Source of the DNA: CAUZEO01 sp963578625
GTDB lineage: Bacteria; Verrucomicrobiota; Kiritimatiellia; SLOV01
Length of the DNA stretch: 44,431 bases
Reading direction: 5' to 3'
Assembly (NCBI GenBank): GCA_963578625.1
Contig: CAUZEO010000006.1
Span: 1 to 44,431 of the forward strand
The number at the start of each line of letters is the position of its first letter. The stretch's first letter is position 1. Of the stretch, positions 8,423-17,100 are shown piece after piece. A program made the position numbers and the translations under genes. The notes beneath the pieces are model-generated. The model was given only the letters and a program-made list of their open reading frames with translations, did not search any database and had not been told where the DNA came from.

Positions 8423-9039
8423 GCTCGTGTTAACTCCTCAGGAGACATTGCAATGTGAAATCATGTCGGCAGATCAATTCTCATTCTCGCGTGCGCCCAT
8501 TCTCTCCGGCCAACTAGTTGGTAACGCACCCATTGGCTCGTGATCCAGCGGAATCGCCGGCGAAGCGCGCTCCGCATACAAATCGCCGTGATTCATTCGA
8601 TGCTGGTATGAAGGCTTTAAAACGACGCTTGGAGTCGGCGCACTGTGTTGTTACCAACATCCGGGGCCATTGCAGCGCCCGGACACCGACTTTACACGGA
8701 TATTCTCGGACCAAGTCGCATCTGAATTTTCGATCGGCCCCTGTCTGGAAAAACCGGCGTCTGCAATCCTCGATGGATGAAAATCTCATTCGGCTCAGCT
8801 TCCACGGTTGCAACCCACTTGATGTACAGGTGCTTACACCCATCAAATCTGCCTCACTGGTGATAAAATTTGTGCAGTACAATTGACGGCCCCACTGGTG
8901 ATAAGTCCCCCGTGCAGTACAATTGAGCGCTGCACTGATGATAATGTCTTGAATGTGATTGGCCCTGCGGCCGGATGTGACTGCTGCCAGGGGGAAGAGC
9001 AACGGAGACTTCCGCCCGTCGTCTGACCGCGGCAGTTCC
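8423..9039. other. Geneless stretch with short repeats
   Basis: Overlapping ORFs here (for example 8514-9140 minus, 8518-8886 plus) have no recognisable product. The minus strand near 8760-8850 can be read as KHLYIKWVATVEAEPNEIF in one frame, possibly a trace of an eroded gene. The main recognisable content is the ~40-bp tandem repeat at 8855-8944. Confidence 0.45.
8855..8944. repeat. ~40-bp tandem repeat (CACTGGTGATAA / GTGCAGTACAATTGA)
   Basis: CACTGGTGATAA occurs at 8855-8866, 8893-8904 and, with one change, 8933-8944. GTGCAGTACAATTGA occurs at 8872-8886 and 8912-8926. The period is 38-40 bp, giving about 2.2 copies. Single related copies lie at 6971-7003 and near 41920, always close to an 11-bp-repeat element. 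Confidence 0.75.
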
Positions 9040-9093
9040 TTGGGGGCGAGTTGGGGGCGAGATTGTGTCCGGAGATGGGCTGTGGCTGTCCGG
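9040..9093 (+). repeat. 11-bp tandem repeat element D (no tRNA core)
   Basis: TTGGGGGCGAG occurs twice (9040-9050, 9051-9061), followed by ATTGTGTCCGGAGATGGG as in copy A and by GGGCTGTGGCTGTCCGG as in copy B. No tRNA 3' end precedes it. It is a hybrid of the sequences seen after copies A and B, as expected from recombination between them. Confidence 0.8.
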
Positions 9094-9230
9094 GTCTGGC
9101 CGGAACCTGACATGAGGGTCAAAAAACGTGTTGCTCGCAATTCAGTCAGTGTCCGGCGTTTGCATCTCGGTGTCCATGTTTGGCCGGTTCTCAGCCGTTC
9201 TTGGCCGTGGACCGTTCGAAATGTTTAATT

Positions 9231-9368
9231 GGTTCGAATCCCGTTGGGGGTGCCACTTTTTTCGCTCCTTTAATTGCACCTAACCCACTCGATCATGACG
9301 GATTGTGTCGCTACCGAATTTCGGTCGTGTTCGTCCACAAACTTCCTTGGGGGCGAGTTGGGGGCGAG
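9231..9368 (+). repeat. att-like repeat copy C (partial tRNA-Glu 3' end + flank + two 11-bp units)
   Basis: GGTTCGAATCCCG to CCA lies at 9231-9255, the flank is nearly identical to copy B for about 60 bp, and TTGGGGGCGAG follows at 9347-9357 and 9358-9368. The spacing from CCA to the 11-bp units is about 91 bp in A, B and C. This is the right-most clear att-like copy in the window. Confidence 0.85.
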
Positions 9369-9461
9369 ACCGGCTCAGACACGAGCCCGGTACTCGTGGT
9401 GGGTGAGCTCGCACTGAGCGGAGAGGCCCGGAAGGTTATTTCTTATGAAACAGGTCCGCTC

Positions 9462-11339
9462 CTACTGGGCCAATTCGAAGACGTGCTCCGGCGCCAGAGA
9501 GAGCGTCGGGGGCAGCTTGGCGTCCAGTTCCAGCATGATCCAGTAGTCCTCCAGGTGCCCTTCGTCCGCCTTGGTGAGTTCCAGGGACCACACCTCTCCT
9601 GCGTGGCCCAGCGTCTGGACCTTCACCCCCACGGCTCTGTCGGTAAGGTCCGTCTGGCCGGTGGCCACCTGTTCTCCCCGGGCGTTCAGGACATTCACAC
9701 GGATGGTTTCCTGGACGGCATCAAAGGCCGTGACGGCAAAGGTCTGCATGCCCGTTGGGATTTTGAAGTAGAGGCGTTCTATGCCGAGGAAGAGGGAGAG
9801 TTTCTGTCCGGCGTAGAGCCCCACGGGTACGTTGGAGCGAAGGACTGAGTAGGCGCAGCCGCCGGCAGAGGCGCGCAAGACGTGGATCCCATCCACGGTG
9901 GGAATGAAGCTGACGACGTCGGCCGCACCGCGGGGTATCGTGCCGGCGGCAAGGCTCTTCATCCCGGGATTCCACAGTGCCCATGAGAGCGGCGAGGGGT
10001 ACTTCGCCAGCGGGTGATGCTTCAGTTCTACCTCCACGGCCTGGCCCTTTCTGCAGGCGAGAAACAGTGTGTTCTGCCCCCTGAGCCTGGCTTGGGGATA
10101 CGTCACAGTCTTCCCGCTGGTATCCGCCGCCCGGAGGCTGCGGCCCGGTATCTGTCGGTCGAACAGATCCAGCGTCCAGTTCTCATCAGTCTCCCGCGGC
10201 TCATACTGCGCTTGGTAGTTTCCCCGGACAATGTGTCCGTTCGCCCAGGTGAACCATTTCCAATACTCCGGGTGATCTTCCCTGTACTTGGGTCCCTCGT
10301 AGAAGATCCAGTAGCCATCGGTTACGTCCGAGATCGCCACGGCGTTCTTGCCGCAGAACTCAGGATCCGCCCCCTGAACGATCGGATCGATTCCTCCCGC
10401 GTACATGAAGTGAATCCTGGCATCCTTCGGCGCGTTCATCCCTCCCACCAATTTCCTGCGGTTCTCTGTCAGCGAATCGGCTTGCGTCAGGAACCGGGCG
10501 GGGCGGCCATAGGTAGAAGGATCGGCGAGGATGAGCGGCGCCTGCTCGGTTCCCCACTCGGGATAGGCGGCCTCTATCATGAAGGGCGTCCCAGGCGCGG
10601 GGTAGATGCAGAATTGGAAGGAGGGATTATGAGCGTTCACGGCCTGTCGAAGAGCTCGGCACCGCTCCCGCCAGTGCTGGATTTGGAGGGTGGAGAAGGC
10701 GTCGTGCAATCCCTTTTTCTGCAGCCAGGTCTTGCGTCGCGCCAAGGGCAGATCGGGAAGGGCCAGACCTTTGGCCTCGGCGAATCTCGCCAGGATCACA
10801 TCGTCATAGGAGAGGCTGTAGGCGTTCCCCTCCTTGGCACCCGCCGCGTAGTTCTCGTAGTCCAAGAAGACGCCGATTAAGTGCTCGTTCTCGGCACTCA
10901 TCTGCGCGTACGCCCCGATATACTTGTGGGTCCACTCCCAGAACTCGTCTGAGTTGATGCTCCACAACGCCTGCTCACCTCCCCCGGACCAGACCACGCG
11001 CTTGCCATCAGCCTCCGCTCCATCCGTGCCCAGCGTCCCGCGTATCCACGGCATGTGATAGATGCCGTACTTCTGGCACCAGGCGGTCACCTGTCGGACC
11101 GCATCCAGATTCCGAGCGCCCTCGCGCGGGCAGAACACGTTGAAGCCCGCATCGGAGGCAGCTTTAACCATCCACTCTTCAGTGACCCAGCCGACCTCCG
11201 GCTGCATCACCTTGTCCACGACGATACGCCACTTGTCTTCGCGGCCCAGCCGCTCTCTCTGGGCCGCCTCGGCCTCTTCGAGTACCCCCAATGCCGTCGC
11301 GAACACCATTACCGCGGCGATACCGACACAAAATCTCAT
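9462..11339 (-). CDS. Secreted TIM-barrel glycosidase-like protein of unknown family
   Basis: The start at 11339 is chosen because it follows AGGAAA and gives a Sec signal peptide (MRFCVGIAAVMVFATAL). The frame extends upstream to 11567, but that part encodes a different truncated protein. The mature protein (625 aa total) contains a probable barrel: DAGFNVFCPREGARN, WCQKYGIYHMPWIRG, ENEHLIGVFLDYENYAAG (acidic cluster ~residue 180), and FEFCIYP-like and EWGTEQAP segments. A beta-rich C-terminal half of about 200 residues (VEVELKHHPLAKYPS to LAPEHVFELAQ) follows. This is the architecture of GH42/DUF-type barrels, but no family signature could be assigned. It is probably periplasmic or extracellular. 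The downstream 100 bp up to copy C holds no gene. Confidence 0.8.
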   Translation of the reverse strand: MRFCVGIAAVMVFATALGVLEEAEAAQRERLGREDKWRIVVDKVMQPEVGWVTEEWMVKAASDAGFNVFCPREGARNLDAVRQVTAWCQKYGIYHMPWIRGTLGTDGAEADGKRVVWSGGGEQALWSINSDEFWEWTHKYIGAYAQMSAENEHLIGVFLDYENYAAGAKEGNAYSLSYDDVILARFAEAKGLALPDLPLARRKTWLQKKGLHDAFSTLQIQHWRERCRALRQAVNAHNPSFQFCIYPAPGTPFMIEAAYPEWGTEQAPLILADPSTYGRPARFLTQADSLTENRRKLVGGMNAPKDARIHFMYAGGIDPIVQGADPEFCGKNAVAISDVTDGYWIFYEGPKYREDHPEYWKWFTWANGHIVRGNYQAQYEPRETDENWTLDLFDRQIPGRSLRAADTSGKTVTYPQARLRGQNTLFLACRKGQAVEVELKHHPLAKYPSPLSWALWNPGMKSLAAGTIPRGAADVVSFIPTVDGIHVLRASAGGCAYSVLRSNVPVGLYAGQKLSLFLGIERLYFKIPTGMQTFAVTAFDAVQETIRVNVLNARGEQVATGQTDLTDRAVGVKVQTLGHAGEVWSLELTKADEGHLEDYWIMLELDAKLPPTLSLAPEHVFELAQ

Positions 11340-11399
11340 CAGACATTTCCTATTCGAGTCCGGGCCGACTTTCGTCCAGCGCAGCAGCCTGCGGTACGG

Positions 11400-11507
11400 G
11401 ATGCTGCAGGCGCCGCTGAGACGTTCGATGAGCCAGTCGTCGACGAACAACTCGAGTCGGGAACCAATGTGGACTACATCGGTTGGCAAGTTATTGGATT
11501 TTGCCAT
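11400..11507 (-). pseudogene. N-terminal fragment of a glycosidase-like protein (VDDWLIERL type)
   Basis: The ATG at 11507 has a good AGAGG about 10 nt upstream. The product begins MAKSNNLPTDVVHIGSRLEL and continues FVDDWLIERLSG. Proteins beginning GSRxELFVDDxLIxRL are common in glycan-degrading PVC-type bacteria and normally run over 400 residues. Here the similarity ends near 11405-11413 and the frame reads on into the leader of the 625-residue gene. The C-terminal part of the same protein type lies at 14444-14680, upstream on the same strand. Confidence 0.6.
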
Positions 11508-11825
11508 TTTCAATTCCTCTCTATCCCGAAAAATCATTCTACGGTTGTAAACCTCTTGGCCTATCAAGGGCCTTGATTTGGTCTTGCATTATAACGCATC
11601 TTACCCAAATCCGCGGGGAGAGGAGGAGCAGTTGGCCTAAACTCTCATTCAAACCTGGCCAGATTTTTGGGGGTAACTCAAATCAATCATACCGATGAGC
11701 GATCTTGTTTTGCCTTTCCTCGTTCTTACATATCCCCACAGAACTAGAATAATTGAGAGCCCTATACCGATAAACAACCACACTGATTAGTTGTGAAGCC
11801 CATCGCGTGGTTTGGAAACGGCATT

Positions 11826-14249
11826 TCAATGAGACATGTCATCTAGTGCATCAAGCCGCAACGCTGTCAGACATTCCAGTATTGGGACGCGGTATTTATC
11901 TGCCAGACCTTTGTTGGCACCGCCTGCTTGTTCCCTGAGGATCTCGTCTACACCCTTAGTAAGTATTACTTGAGCCTTGTTGCAGGCCTCTTGTTTGACG
12001 CCGGCTTTCCTGGCGGCGGCCACAGCATCAGACAGCATCCGCAGATACTCGTAGTCGGCAATGCCCTGTCTCCAGGCTTCCCAGCGTTTGGAGCTGATAG
12101 GGCCTTTATCGCCTTTGTAGACCATTGCATAGCTGGCTCCGTCGACGTAGTCGCTGAAGGTTCCGTTGTTCCTGTCAGCGTAGACCCACATGCCAATGCC
12201 GCCCAACCCATTCTTCCACGCCTTCCACCCCATCCCGCGATAATACCATGGGGCCGCATTCTTCTCGCTGGCGCAGACGTAGTGCCATGACTTGAGCTTT
12301 GTCTCATTCAGAACATCACGGATACTACTCATACACAAAATGTCTACATATGGCAGAGATGCTCTGAGTTGCTTGTCGTCAGGGGTACTGGGATCAGCCC
12401 AGACAAGCATTTCCGGGTCGATCTTCTTTAATAATTTACTGGCAGGAAAATCTACCTCCTCCCATTCCTCGGCTCCCGGCTCATCGGTCCACCACCAGGC
12501 GAACTGCTTCTTGCCGATGCCCTTTTTTTCAAGATGGTCGCGTATCTGAGTAACATACTGAGTAAAGGAATTCTCCCAGGCCGGGGTTCCGAATTCCTTC
12601 GTCCCCATTTTCTCGTTCCCCCAGAATTCGAACCCGGTCCAGAGCAGCCATAGCCTGCACTCAGGATTCATATCCAAAATCCGGTCCATCTTTGTAAAGT
12701 CCAGCGGCTTTGTAAAGTTACCTTCGGCATCCACTGTCGGGCGCGGCATGTAGCCATGCTCCATGACCAGCGCTGTATAGCTGTAATGGTCCTGCAGGTC
12801 CTGAATTGCGGCATCTTCGTGCCCGACGATGCTCGGACGATTGGAGAACGCGACCCAAGAGACACTGTACAAGGACACCTCGTCCGGGAAACGCAAAGGC
12901 CAGATGCGAAGCTCTACAGGCACGCTTGATACCTGCTTACCATTAACTGAAACATTCACTGTAGAGGTATACGGACCAGGATTTAGATTCATACCACGAG
13001 TCTTGAATGTCAGCCATATCCGTTTGCTGACACCCGGCTGGAGCATAACAACGCCTCCATCAAGCGGTACAATGGGGTCATCGCGGTAATTATACCCTCT
13101 CGCTTCGGCATGAACCACGTGACTTATGCGCATTATCCCATCGGAAGAGACGGTCTGCGGACCGCCGAAATCTGAAGCCGTCAGTGTCAATTCCACAGGC
13201 TCGTCAGAGGCGCTCGTAACAATAAATCCTGATGTAGCCCACTCGTTGTTCATCATATCTACGCGTACCTGGGCACCCGTTTTTCTGACTGCAGGAGCTT
13301 CCAACGGGCGAAGCCATTCCCATTTGTTTTTCTGCCAAATCACGACCGGCTGTCCTCTCCAAATCTCGGAGTTCAGCCTGGCCACAACCTGAAACGCCCG
13401 GCGGTCCCACTGGCGATACGGCGGCCCCTGACTGTAATCGACCTCCGCCACTAAGCGTTCGGTTCCAATCCTGACACGTTCCTTATCAATCTGTTTTCGT
13501 CCTGCAGCAATCAAACTACTATTATCCAACAACTTTGAGCGTGCAGTCACCGCATCATCTGCCTCGCGCAGCAGAGGGAGCGTGGCGTTCTTCTGATCGA
13601 CCCAGCCTTTCAGCTCTATTGCGTAGTTCTTTACTTCTTCGGCTGGTATAGGCTTCTCACTTATATACCGGGCCTGTTGGCGTGTATGGGTACCTTTCAT
13701 GATCTCAATCTCATCAGAGAATGAGTAGAAGACACCGGGAAGAATAGCCAGGCGAACATACCTGCCCCAACCTCTTAGATTGTCGGCTATAAAACGGTGA
13801 GTGAGAGGTTTGTTCTGCGGCAAAGACTCTGTCAACACATCGCACAGAAGATCGTATTGCTTACCGTCTGTACTTACAAACACCAGCACCGCTGCGGGGA
13901 ACGTCACCTGGGCTGAGCCCGTGACGCTGTTAAAAGTAATCTTGCCAATGGGGTACGCAGCACCCAGGTCAATGTCGATCATGAACAGACGGCGACGCCC
14001 AGTTCCCCAGCCGACCGTGCCTTGCTCCGCCCAGGCACAACCTGGGACATATAGACCATCGGTCAGTTCATGGGGCTTGTGATCAGCCTTGTTTTGATGA
14101 TAGTCGGGCGGTGGGGTAAAGATACATGCTTTCCCAAGGGCCAGGTTCTTGCCCGCAGTCGGTCGTGGGACTTGGGCCGTTGCGGAACCGGATACCAGCA
14201 TAAGGATAAGGCAAGTAAACACATTGATACGTTTATTAATTGTTGTCAT
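11826..14249 (-). CDS. Secreted DUF4091 (GH123-like) glycosidase with N-terminal discoidin-like domain
   Basis: The start at 14249 follows TTAGGAGAT at ~9 nt and gives a signal peptide ending SGSATAQ. The product is 807 aa. Residues ~35-170 (NLALGKACIFTPPPDY, LTDGLYVPGCAWAEQGTVGW, IDIDLGAAYPIGKITF) form an F5/8 type C-like carbohydrate-binding domain. A beta-sandwich follows, and residues ~455-730 are a barrel with WWWTDEPGAEEW at ~585. Its Asp-Glu pair is the catalytic pair expected for GH123/DUF4091 enzymes that use substrate-assisted catalysis on N-acetylhexosamines. The helical tail (WEAWRQGIADYEYLRML) is the usual DUF4091 ending. It may act on GalNAc- or GlcNAc-containing glycans, which would fit the nagA-like gene in the window. 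That link is inference. Confidence 0.88.
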   Translation of the reverse strand: MTTINKRINVFTCLILMLVSGSATAQVPRPTAGKNLALGKACIFTPPPDYHQNKADHKPHELTDGLYVPGCAWAEQGTVGWGTGRRRLFMIDIDLGAAYPIGKITFNSVTGSAQVTFPAAVLVFVSTDGKQYDLLCDVLTESLPQNKPLTHRFIADNLRGWGRYVRLAILPGVFYSFSDEIEIMKGTHTRQQARYISEKPIPAEEVKNYAIELKGWVDQKNATLPLLREADDAVTARSKLLDNSSLIAAGRKQIDKERVRIGTERLVAEVDYSQGPPYRQWDRRAFQVVARLNSEIWRGQPVVIWQKNKWEWLRPLEAPAVRKTGAQVRVDMMNNEWATSGFIVTSASDEPVELTLTASDFGGPQTVSSDGIMRISHVVHAEARGYNYRDDPIVPLDGGVVMLQPGVSKRIWLTFKTRGMNLNPGPYTSTVNVSVNGKQVSSVPVELRIWPLRFPDEVSLYSVSWVAFSNRPSIVGHEDAAIQDLQDHYSYTALVMEHGYMPRPTVDAEGNFTKPLDFTKMDRILDMNPECRLWLLWTGFEFWGNEKMGTKEFGTPAWENSFTQYVTQIRDHLEKKGIGKKQFAWWWTDEPGAEEWEEVDFPASKLLKKIDPEMLVWADPSTPDDKQLRASLPYVDILCMSSIRDVLNETKLKSWHYVCASEKNAAPWYYRGMGWKAWKNGLGGIGMWVYADRNNGTFSDYVDGASYAMVYKGDKGPISSKRWEAWRQGIADYEYLRMLSDAVAAARKAGVKQEACNKAQVILTKGVDEILREQAGGANKGLADKYRVPILECLTALRLDALDDMSH

Positions 14250-14289
14250 CGGTTGATCTCCTAACACTTTATTGTTTTTACACATACGT

Positions 14290-14384
14290 AATACACCGGC
14301 TCTCCGTGGGGAGCAAGCCCTGTCCGGATTAAGCCAGCCCAGCAGATGCCGCCCACCCAATTCCATTACTTCTTTCAGCTTCAT
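14290..14384 (-). pseudogene. N-terminal fragment of an unidentified hydrolase
   Basis: The ATG at 14384 has AGGAG about 8 nt upstream. The first ~25 residues, MKLKEVMELGGRHLLGWLNP followed by DR, resemble the start of GH127-type or related cytoplasmic proteins, where HLLxxLxPxxDYLPTGG is common. After that the sequence is no longer protein-like and runs into the leader of the DUF4091 gene. The good ribosome binding site suggests it was the start of a real gene cut off by rearrangement. Confidence 0.45.
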
Positions 14385-14443
14385 TCCAAATCTCCTTTTG
14401 CTTTCACTCATCAGATTCATCCATTCAGGTGATTAAAGCTCGA

Positions 14444-14680
14444 CTATCGAAACCGCATAGAGAACAGATCGGCGTCCTTCAACACAAACCTCAATCGAAC
14501 GGGGGTACCGGCCCATCTTCCCAGATCGGGATTCCCCCGCCAGAGCATGGGCTGTTGCAGTGAATCGCCGTACATCACTTCCGAATCGGCCAGAGCGAAT
14601 CCGGGCAGAGGCACGCCCTGGGCATCCTGCAGTTCGACCCGCACGCTGCCCGCTGCCGAGGTCAAGAATGTCCAATGATT
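14444..14680 (-). pseudogene. C-terminal fragment of a glycosidase-like protein
   Basis: The minus strand reads TSAAGSVRVELQDAQG, GFALADSEVMYGDSL and RLRFVLKDADLFSMRFR before a TAG at 14444-14446. This beta-sandwich end is the usual C-terminus of the proteins whose N-terminus carries ELFVDDWLIERL, a remnant of which lies at 11400-11507. The fragment starts abruptly near 14672-14680. About 75 residues remain. The two pieces may come from one gene copied and deleted, or from two paralogues. Confidence 0.7.
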
Positions 14681-15255
14681 TATTTCCCGTTTTGGAGGTT
14701 CAATGTGTGCTAACCAACATCCGCTCCAATTGACGCCGGGCAAGGCGAATTTTCTAGGAAAATAGCAGTACGAGCTCACTCACCAACGCGCCCTCCGCGG
14801 CGTTCTCGGAAATTCGGCGTCAGAAAATGTCAATTCTTGAATTTACGTTCCGTCCCATTTTCCAGTTCGATAGCTGACTGAATGGTGGGTGCTTACGCCG
14901 ATTAGATCCGCTCAATCAGTGATAAAGAGGTTTGCGTACGGTGGACCACCCAACGAGGGATAATGCTCGTTATCACACGTAGGGCGCCCCGCGGTACAGG
15001 AAGCTCCTTACCGAATGGTGAGCCACACCATTTACGACAATTGGCTGGGCTGCACACTATTGCTTCTGGAAAAAAACTGCCTACGGCGATCGAGGGAATT
15101 GGCACGTTAAAGCATGACGCCTCTCGGTGGGGCCGGTCGGTTGTTCTCCAGGCAACCAATGGGGGAACGTTTCGGATCACGCGTGGATGTGAGCCGTCGC
15201 GTGCATCCGGCTTGTTGGCAAATATTCCCCGTTTTTGCGCTCGCCATATTCCGGG
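14681..15255. other. Geneless stretch with an inverted dispersed-repeat copy
   Basis: No ORF here has a recognisable product. Positions 14909-14933 are an inverted copy of the repeat AAACCTCTTTATCACAGATT, found in direct orientation at 21176 and, in diverged form, at 31395. Confidence 0.5.
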
Positions 15256-15894
15256 CTACGGCTGTGGCAGGGCGATCTCAAACTGGCTCATGGACAGCCG
15301 TCCCTTCACCTCGCTGGAGAAGCCGGTGAACGAGAATCCGTAGCTGTGCGCGGCTCCGAGTATCTGCGAGAGCTGCTTCGGCTGGCCGTCCTGCGACCAG
15401 CTCTGGTGCCAGAGGGACTCATCGTTGGGCAGCGCGAACCGAACAGGTTCGGAGCTCCAGCTCCCCTCCGAGACGGCAATGGGCCGACTGCCAAGGTGCC
15501 ACCGGCCTTGGACGCCGTCTACTGCACCATGGACCCAGAACAGACAATTCACGCCGTCAAGTTGGAGATTGTCGCCGCGCAGATAGACTGACACCCAGGC
15601 ATTGCGCAAATCGATCGGGTCTTCGTTGACCCAGCTGCAATAGAATAGGAGCGGGAGTATCGACAGGGGGATCTCCGGCGTGTCGGCGCTCCATCTTGTG
15701 TGGTCGGTCCAGACGTAGCCCGCGTTCTCTGGTCCGCCATGTTCTTCCCAGGTCGTGAGAATGAAGATGTTACGTTCGCTGACCACGCTCGCATGGTAGT
15801 CGTATGAGCACCAGCCCTCCGGACCTTTCGCGAATGAGTTTCTCAACGTTCCTCGCTCACTCGTCATGACCGCGTTCCCCGCATTGACCAACAT
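15256..15894 (-). CDS. Unidentified protein, possibly a jelly-roll carbohydrate-binding-like domain
   Basis: A 212-residue product with no signal peptide, 19 bp downstream of the nitrilase-family gene on the same strand, so probably co-transcribed. It contains GGPENAGYVWTDHTRW, WVSVYLRGDNLQLDGVN, LFWVHGAVDGVQGRWHLG and a C-terminal SYGFSFTGFSSEV followed by FEIAL. Alternating beta strands ending in a FEI strand suggest a single galactose-binding or concanavalin-like sandwich. No family was recognised. The start at 15894 has no strong ribosome binding site, and an internal ATG about 27 nt later is possible. Confidence 0.6.
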   Translation of the reverse strand: MLVNAGNAVMTSERGTLRNSFAKGPEGWCSYDYHASVVSERNIFILTTWEEHGGPENAGYVWTDHTRWSADTPEIPLSILPLLFYCSWVNEDPIDLRNAWVSVYLRGDNLQLDGVNCLFWVHGAVDGVQGRWHLGSRPIAVSEGSWSSEPVRFALPNDESLWHQSWSQDGQPKQLSQILGAAHSYGFSFTGFSSEVKGRLSMSQFEIALPQP

Positions 15895-15913
15895 CTTGCG
15901 TGAGCGGCTCGGT

Positions 15914-16870
15914 TTACCGCGTCCGCTCGTCGCGGTTGTTGGGAGCCACTTCCCACCGTTTGCCTTTCGTGTGGTCGCTAACGATCATTGTCTTCTTCCG
16001 TGGCTTCGGTGGTCGCCCCCCATGTTGGGCGTTCTCGCGATACTTCTTCGAGTTCCTGAGCGTCCTCTTCAAGTGCTGCTCCATCATTGCTGGTCGCTCG
16101 GCAAGAAACTTCCTTTCCTGCAGCCGCGCTGCATCTGGCCCGCACGGAGCAGGGATGTCAATCTCGGCAATGGTCACGGCATCCGATCGCGCGTCCACGG
16201 CTACGATCTCGCCCTTGGAGATAATCAGATTCTTGCCGACATTGCCGTGAACAACAGGTATGCCGTTCTCCCGTGCCTGGGCCAGCACGATTTCGTCCTG
16301 CGTTTTCCTCGTGTCTCCCTGACTAGCGATACAGAGAAAACGCGCCCCGTCCAGGGCGAGGGTCCGGGCCAGCATCGGATTCCAGCGATCATTGCAGATG
16401 AGCAAACCGCAACGTCCGAATGGTGTGTCAAATGCTCTGATCTTCTTGCCGATACGGTTGAAGTACCATGTCTTGTCGTACCCTTCGGCGAACTGCATCT
16501 TGCTGTACACACCGCAGATCCGTCCCGAAGCGTCTAGAAAAAGTGACGTGTTGTAAACGTCGCGTCGACCACGGCGTTCGGCCATCCCGAATACGATCGC
16601 GATCCCCAACTGCCGCGCGAGTCTTTGGAAACGCTTCACGGAGGGTCCGTCAATGGGTTCAGCGATTTGTACCATCGGCTCTCGCAATTCCGGGAAATGG
16701 ACTACCTCGTTGACCATGCATCCATCCAGAATTTCCTCAGGAGCGACGGCCAGCTTGGCGCCGCGCTTTGCGGCTTCCTTGATACACATCTCTAGCTTGT
16801 CTGAGTTCCACTCCTTGTGCCACTTCCATGGCACAAAATTGATCGCGGCTACTTTCAGTCTCTTAAACAT
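15914..16870 (-). CDS. Carbon-nitrogen hydrolase (nitrilase superfamily)
   Basis: A 318-residue cytoplasmic protein. The nitrilase catalytic triad is present: Glu in LAVAPEEILDG (~45), Lys in VYSKMQF (124) and Cys in LLICNDRW (159). It probably hydrolyses an amide or N-carbamoyl bond, and which amidase, carbamoylase or deaminated-glutathione-type substrate is used cannot be told. The C-terminal ~55 residues are very basic (LKRTLRNSKKYRENAQ, PPKPRKKT) and not part of the usual fold. Similar tails occur on nitrilase-like proteins from glycan-degrading bacteria. A near-perfect stem-loop lies in its 5' leader (16891-16920). It is paired with the small downstream gene ending at 15256. Confidence 0.88.
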   Translation of the reverse strand: MFKRLKVAAINFVPWKWHKEWNSDKLEMCIKEAAKRGAKLAVAPEEILDGCMVNEVVHFPELREPMVQIAEPIDGPSVKRFQRLARQLGIAIVFGMAERRGRRDVYNTSLFLDASGRICGVYSKMQFAEGYDKTWYFNRIGKKIRAFDTPFGRCGLLICNDRWNPMLARTLALDGARFLCIASQGDTRKTQDEIVLAQARENGIPVVHGNVGKNLIISKGEIVAVDARSDAVTIAEIDIPAPCGPDAARLQERKFLAERPAMMEQHLKRTLRNSKKYRENAQHGGRPPKPRKKTMIVSDHTKGKRWEVAPNNRDERTR

Positions 16871-16890
16871 GTTCCTCCCAACGAATAACT

Positions 16891-16920
16891 AAGGTGCGGA
16901 GGGTTTCCCTCCGTCACCTT
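16891..16920 (-). promoter_or_regulatory. Stem-loop in the 5' leader of the nitrilase-family gene
   Basis: AAGGTG-CGGAGGG (16891-16903) pairs with CCCTCCG-T-CACCTT (16907-16920), giving 13 bp with a single bulged T and a 3-nt loop. No U-tract follows in the minus direction. The plus direction is T-rich afterwards (GGTTTCTTGTTG), so it could terminate plus-strand transcription. As a minus-strand leader element it could act in attenuation or mRNA stability. The role is unproven. Confidence 0.45.
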
Positions 16921-17100
16921 CGGTTTCTTGTTGTGTGCCGGGCACGGCCCGACCGCTTAAAGGTGATGATATGAAATAGAGCCATCTAAATCAAATCAAA
17001 ATCCTGAACCCAGCCAGGTAACGGCGAAGGGTAGCCGGAGGCAAAGGTCTCGACCGCAAGGCGGCCTTGAGGAGGCCCGAGGCAAAGACGTGGGCTGACG

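Noticed and set aside
8855..8944. CRISPR array
   Set aside because: Only about two units, spacers of ~5 bp between repeated words rather than 25-40 bp unique spacers, and no cas genes in the window.
8514..9140. 208-codon minus ORF
   Set aside because: It runs through tandem repeats and the 11-bp element, and no domain or start signal supports it.
9180..9848. 222-codon plus ORF crossing att-like copy C
   Set aside because: Most of it is antisense to the 625-residue secreted protein, and its first part is repeat sequence.
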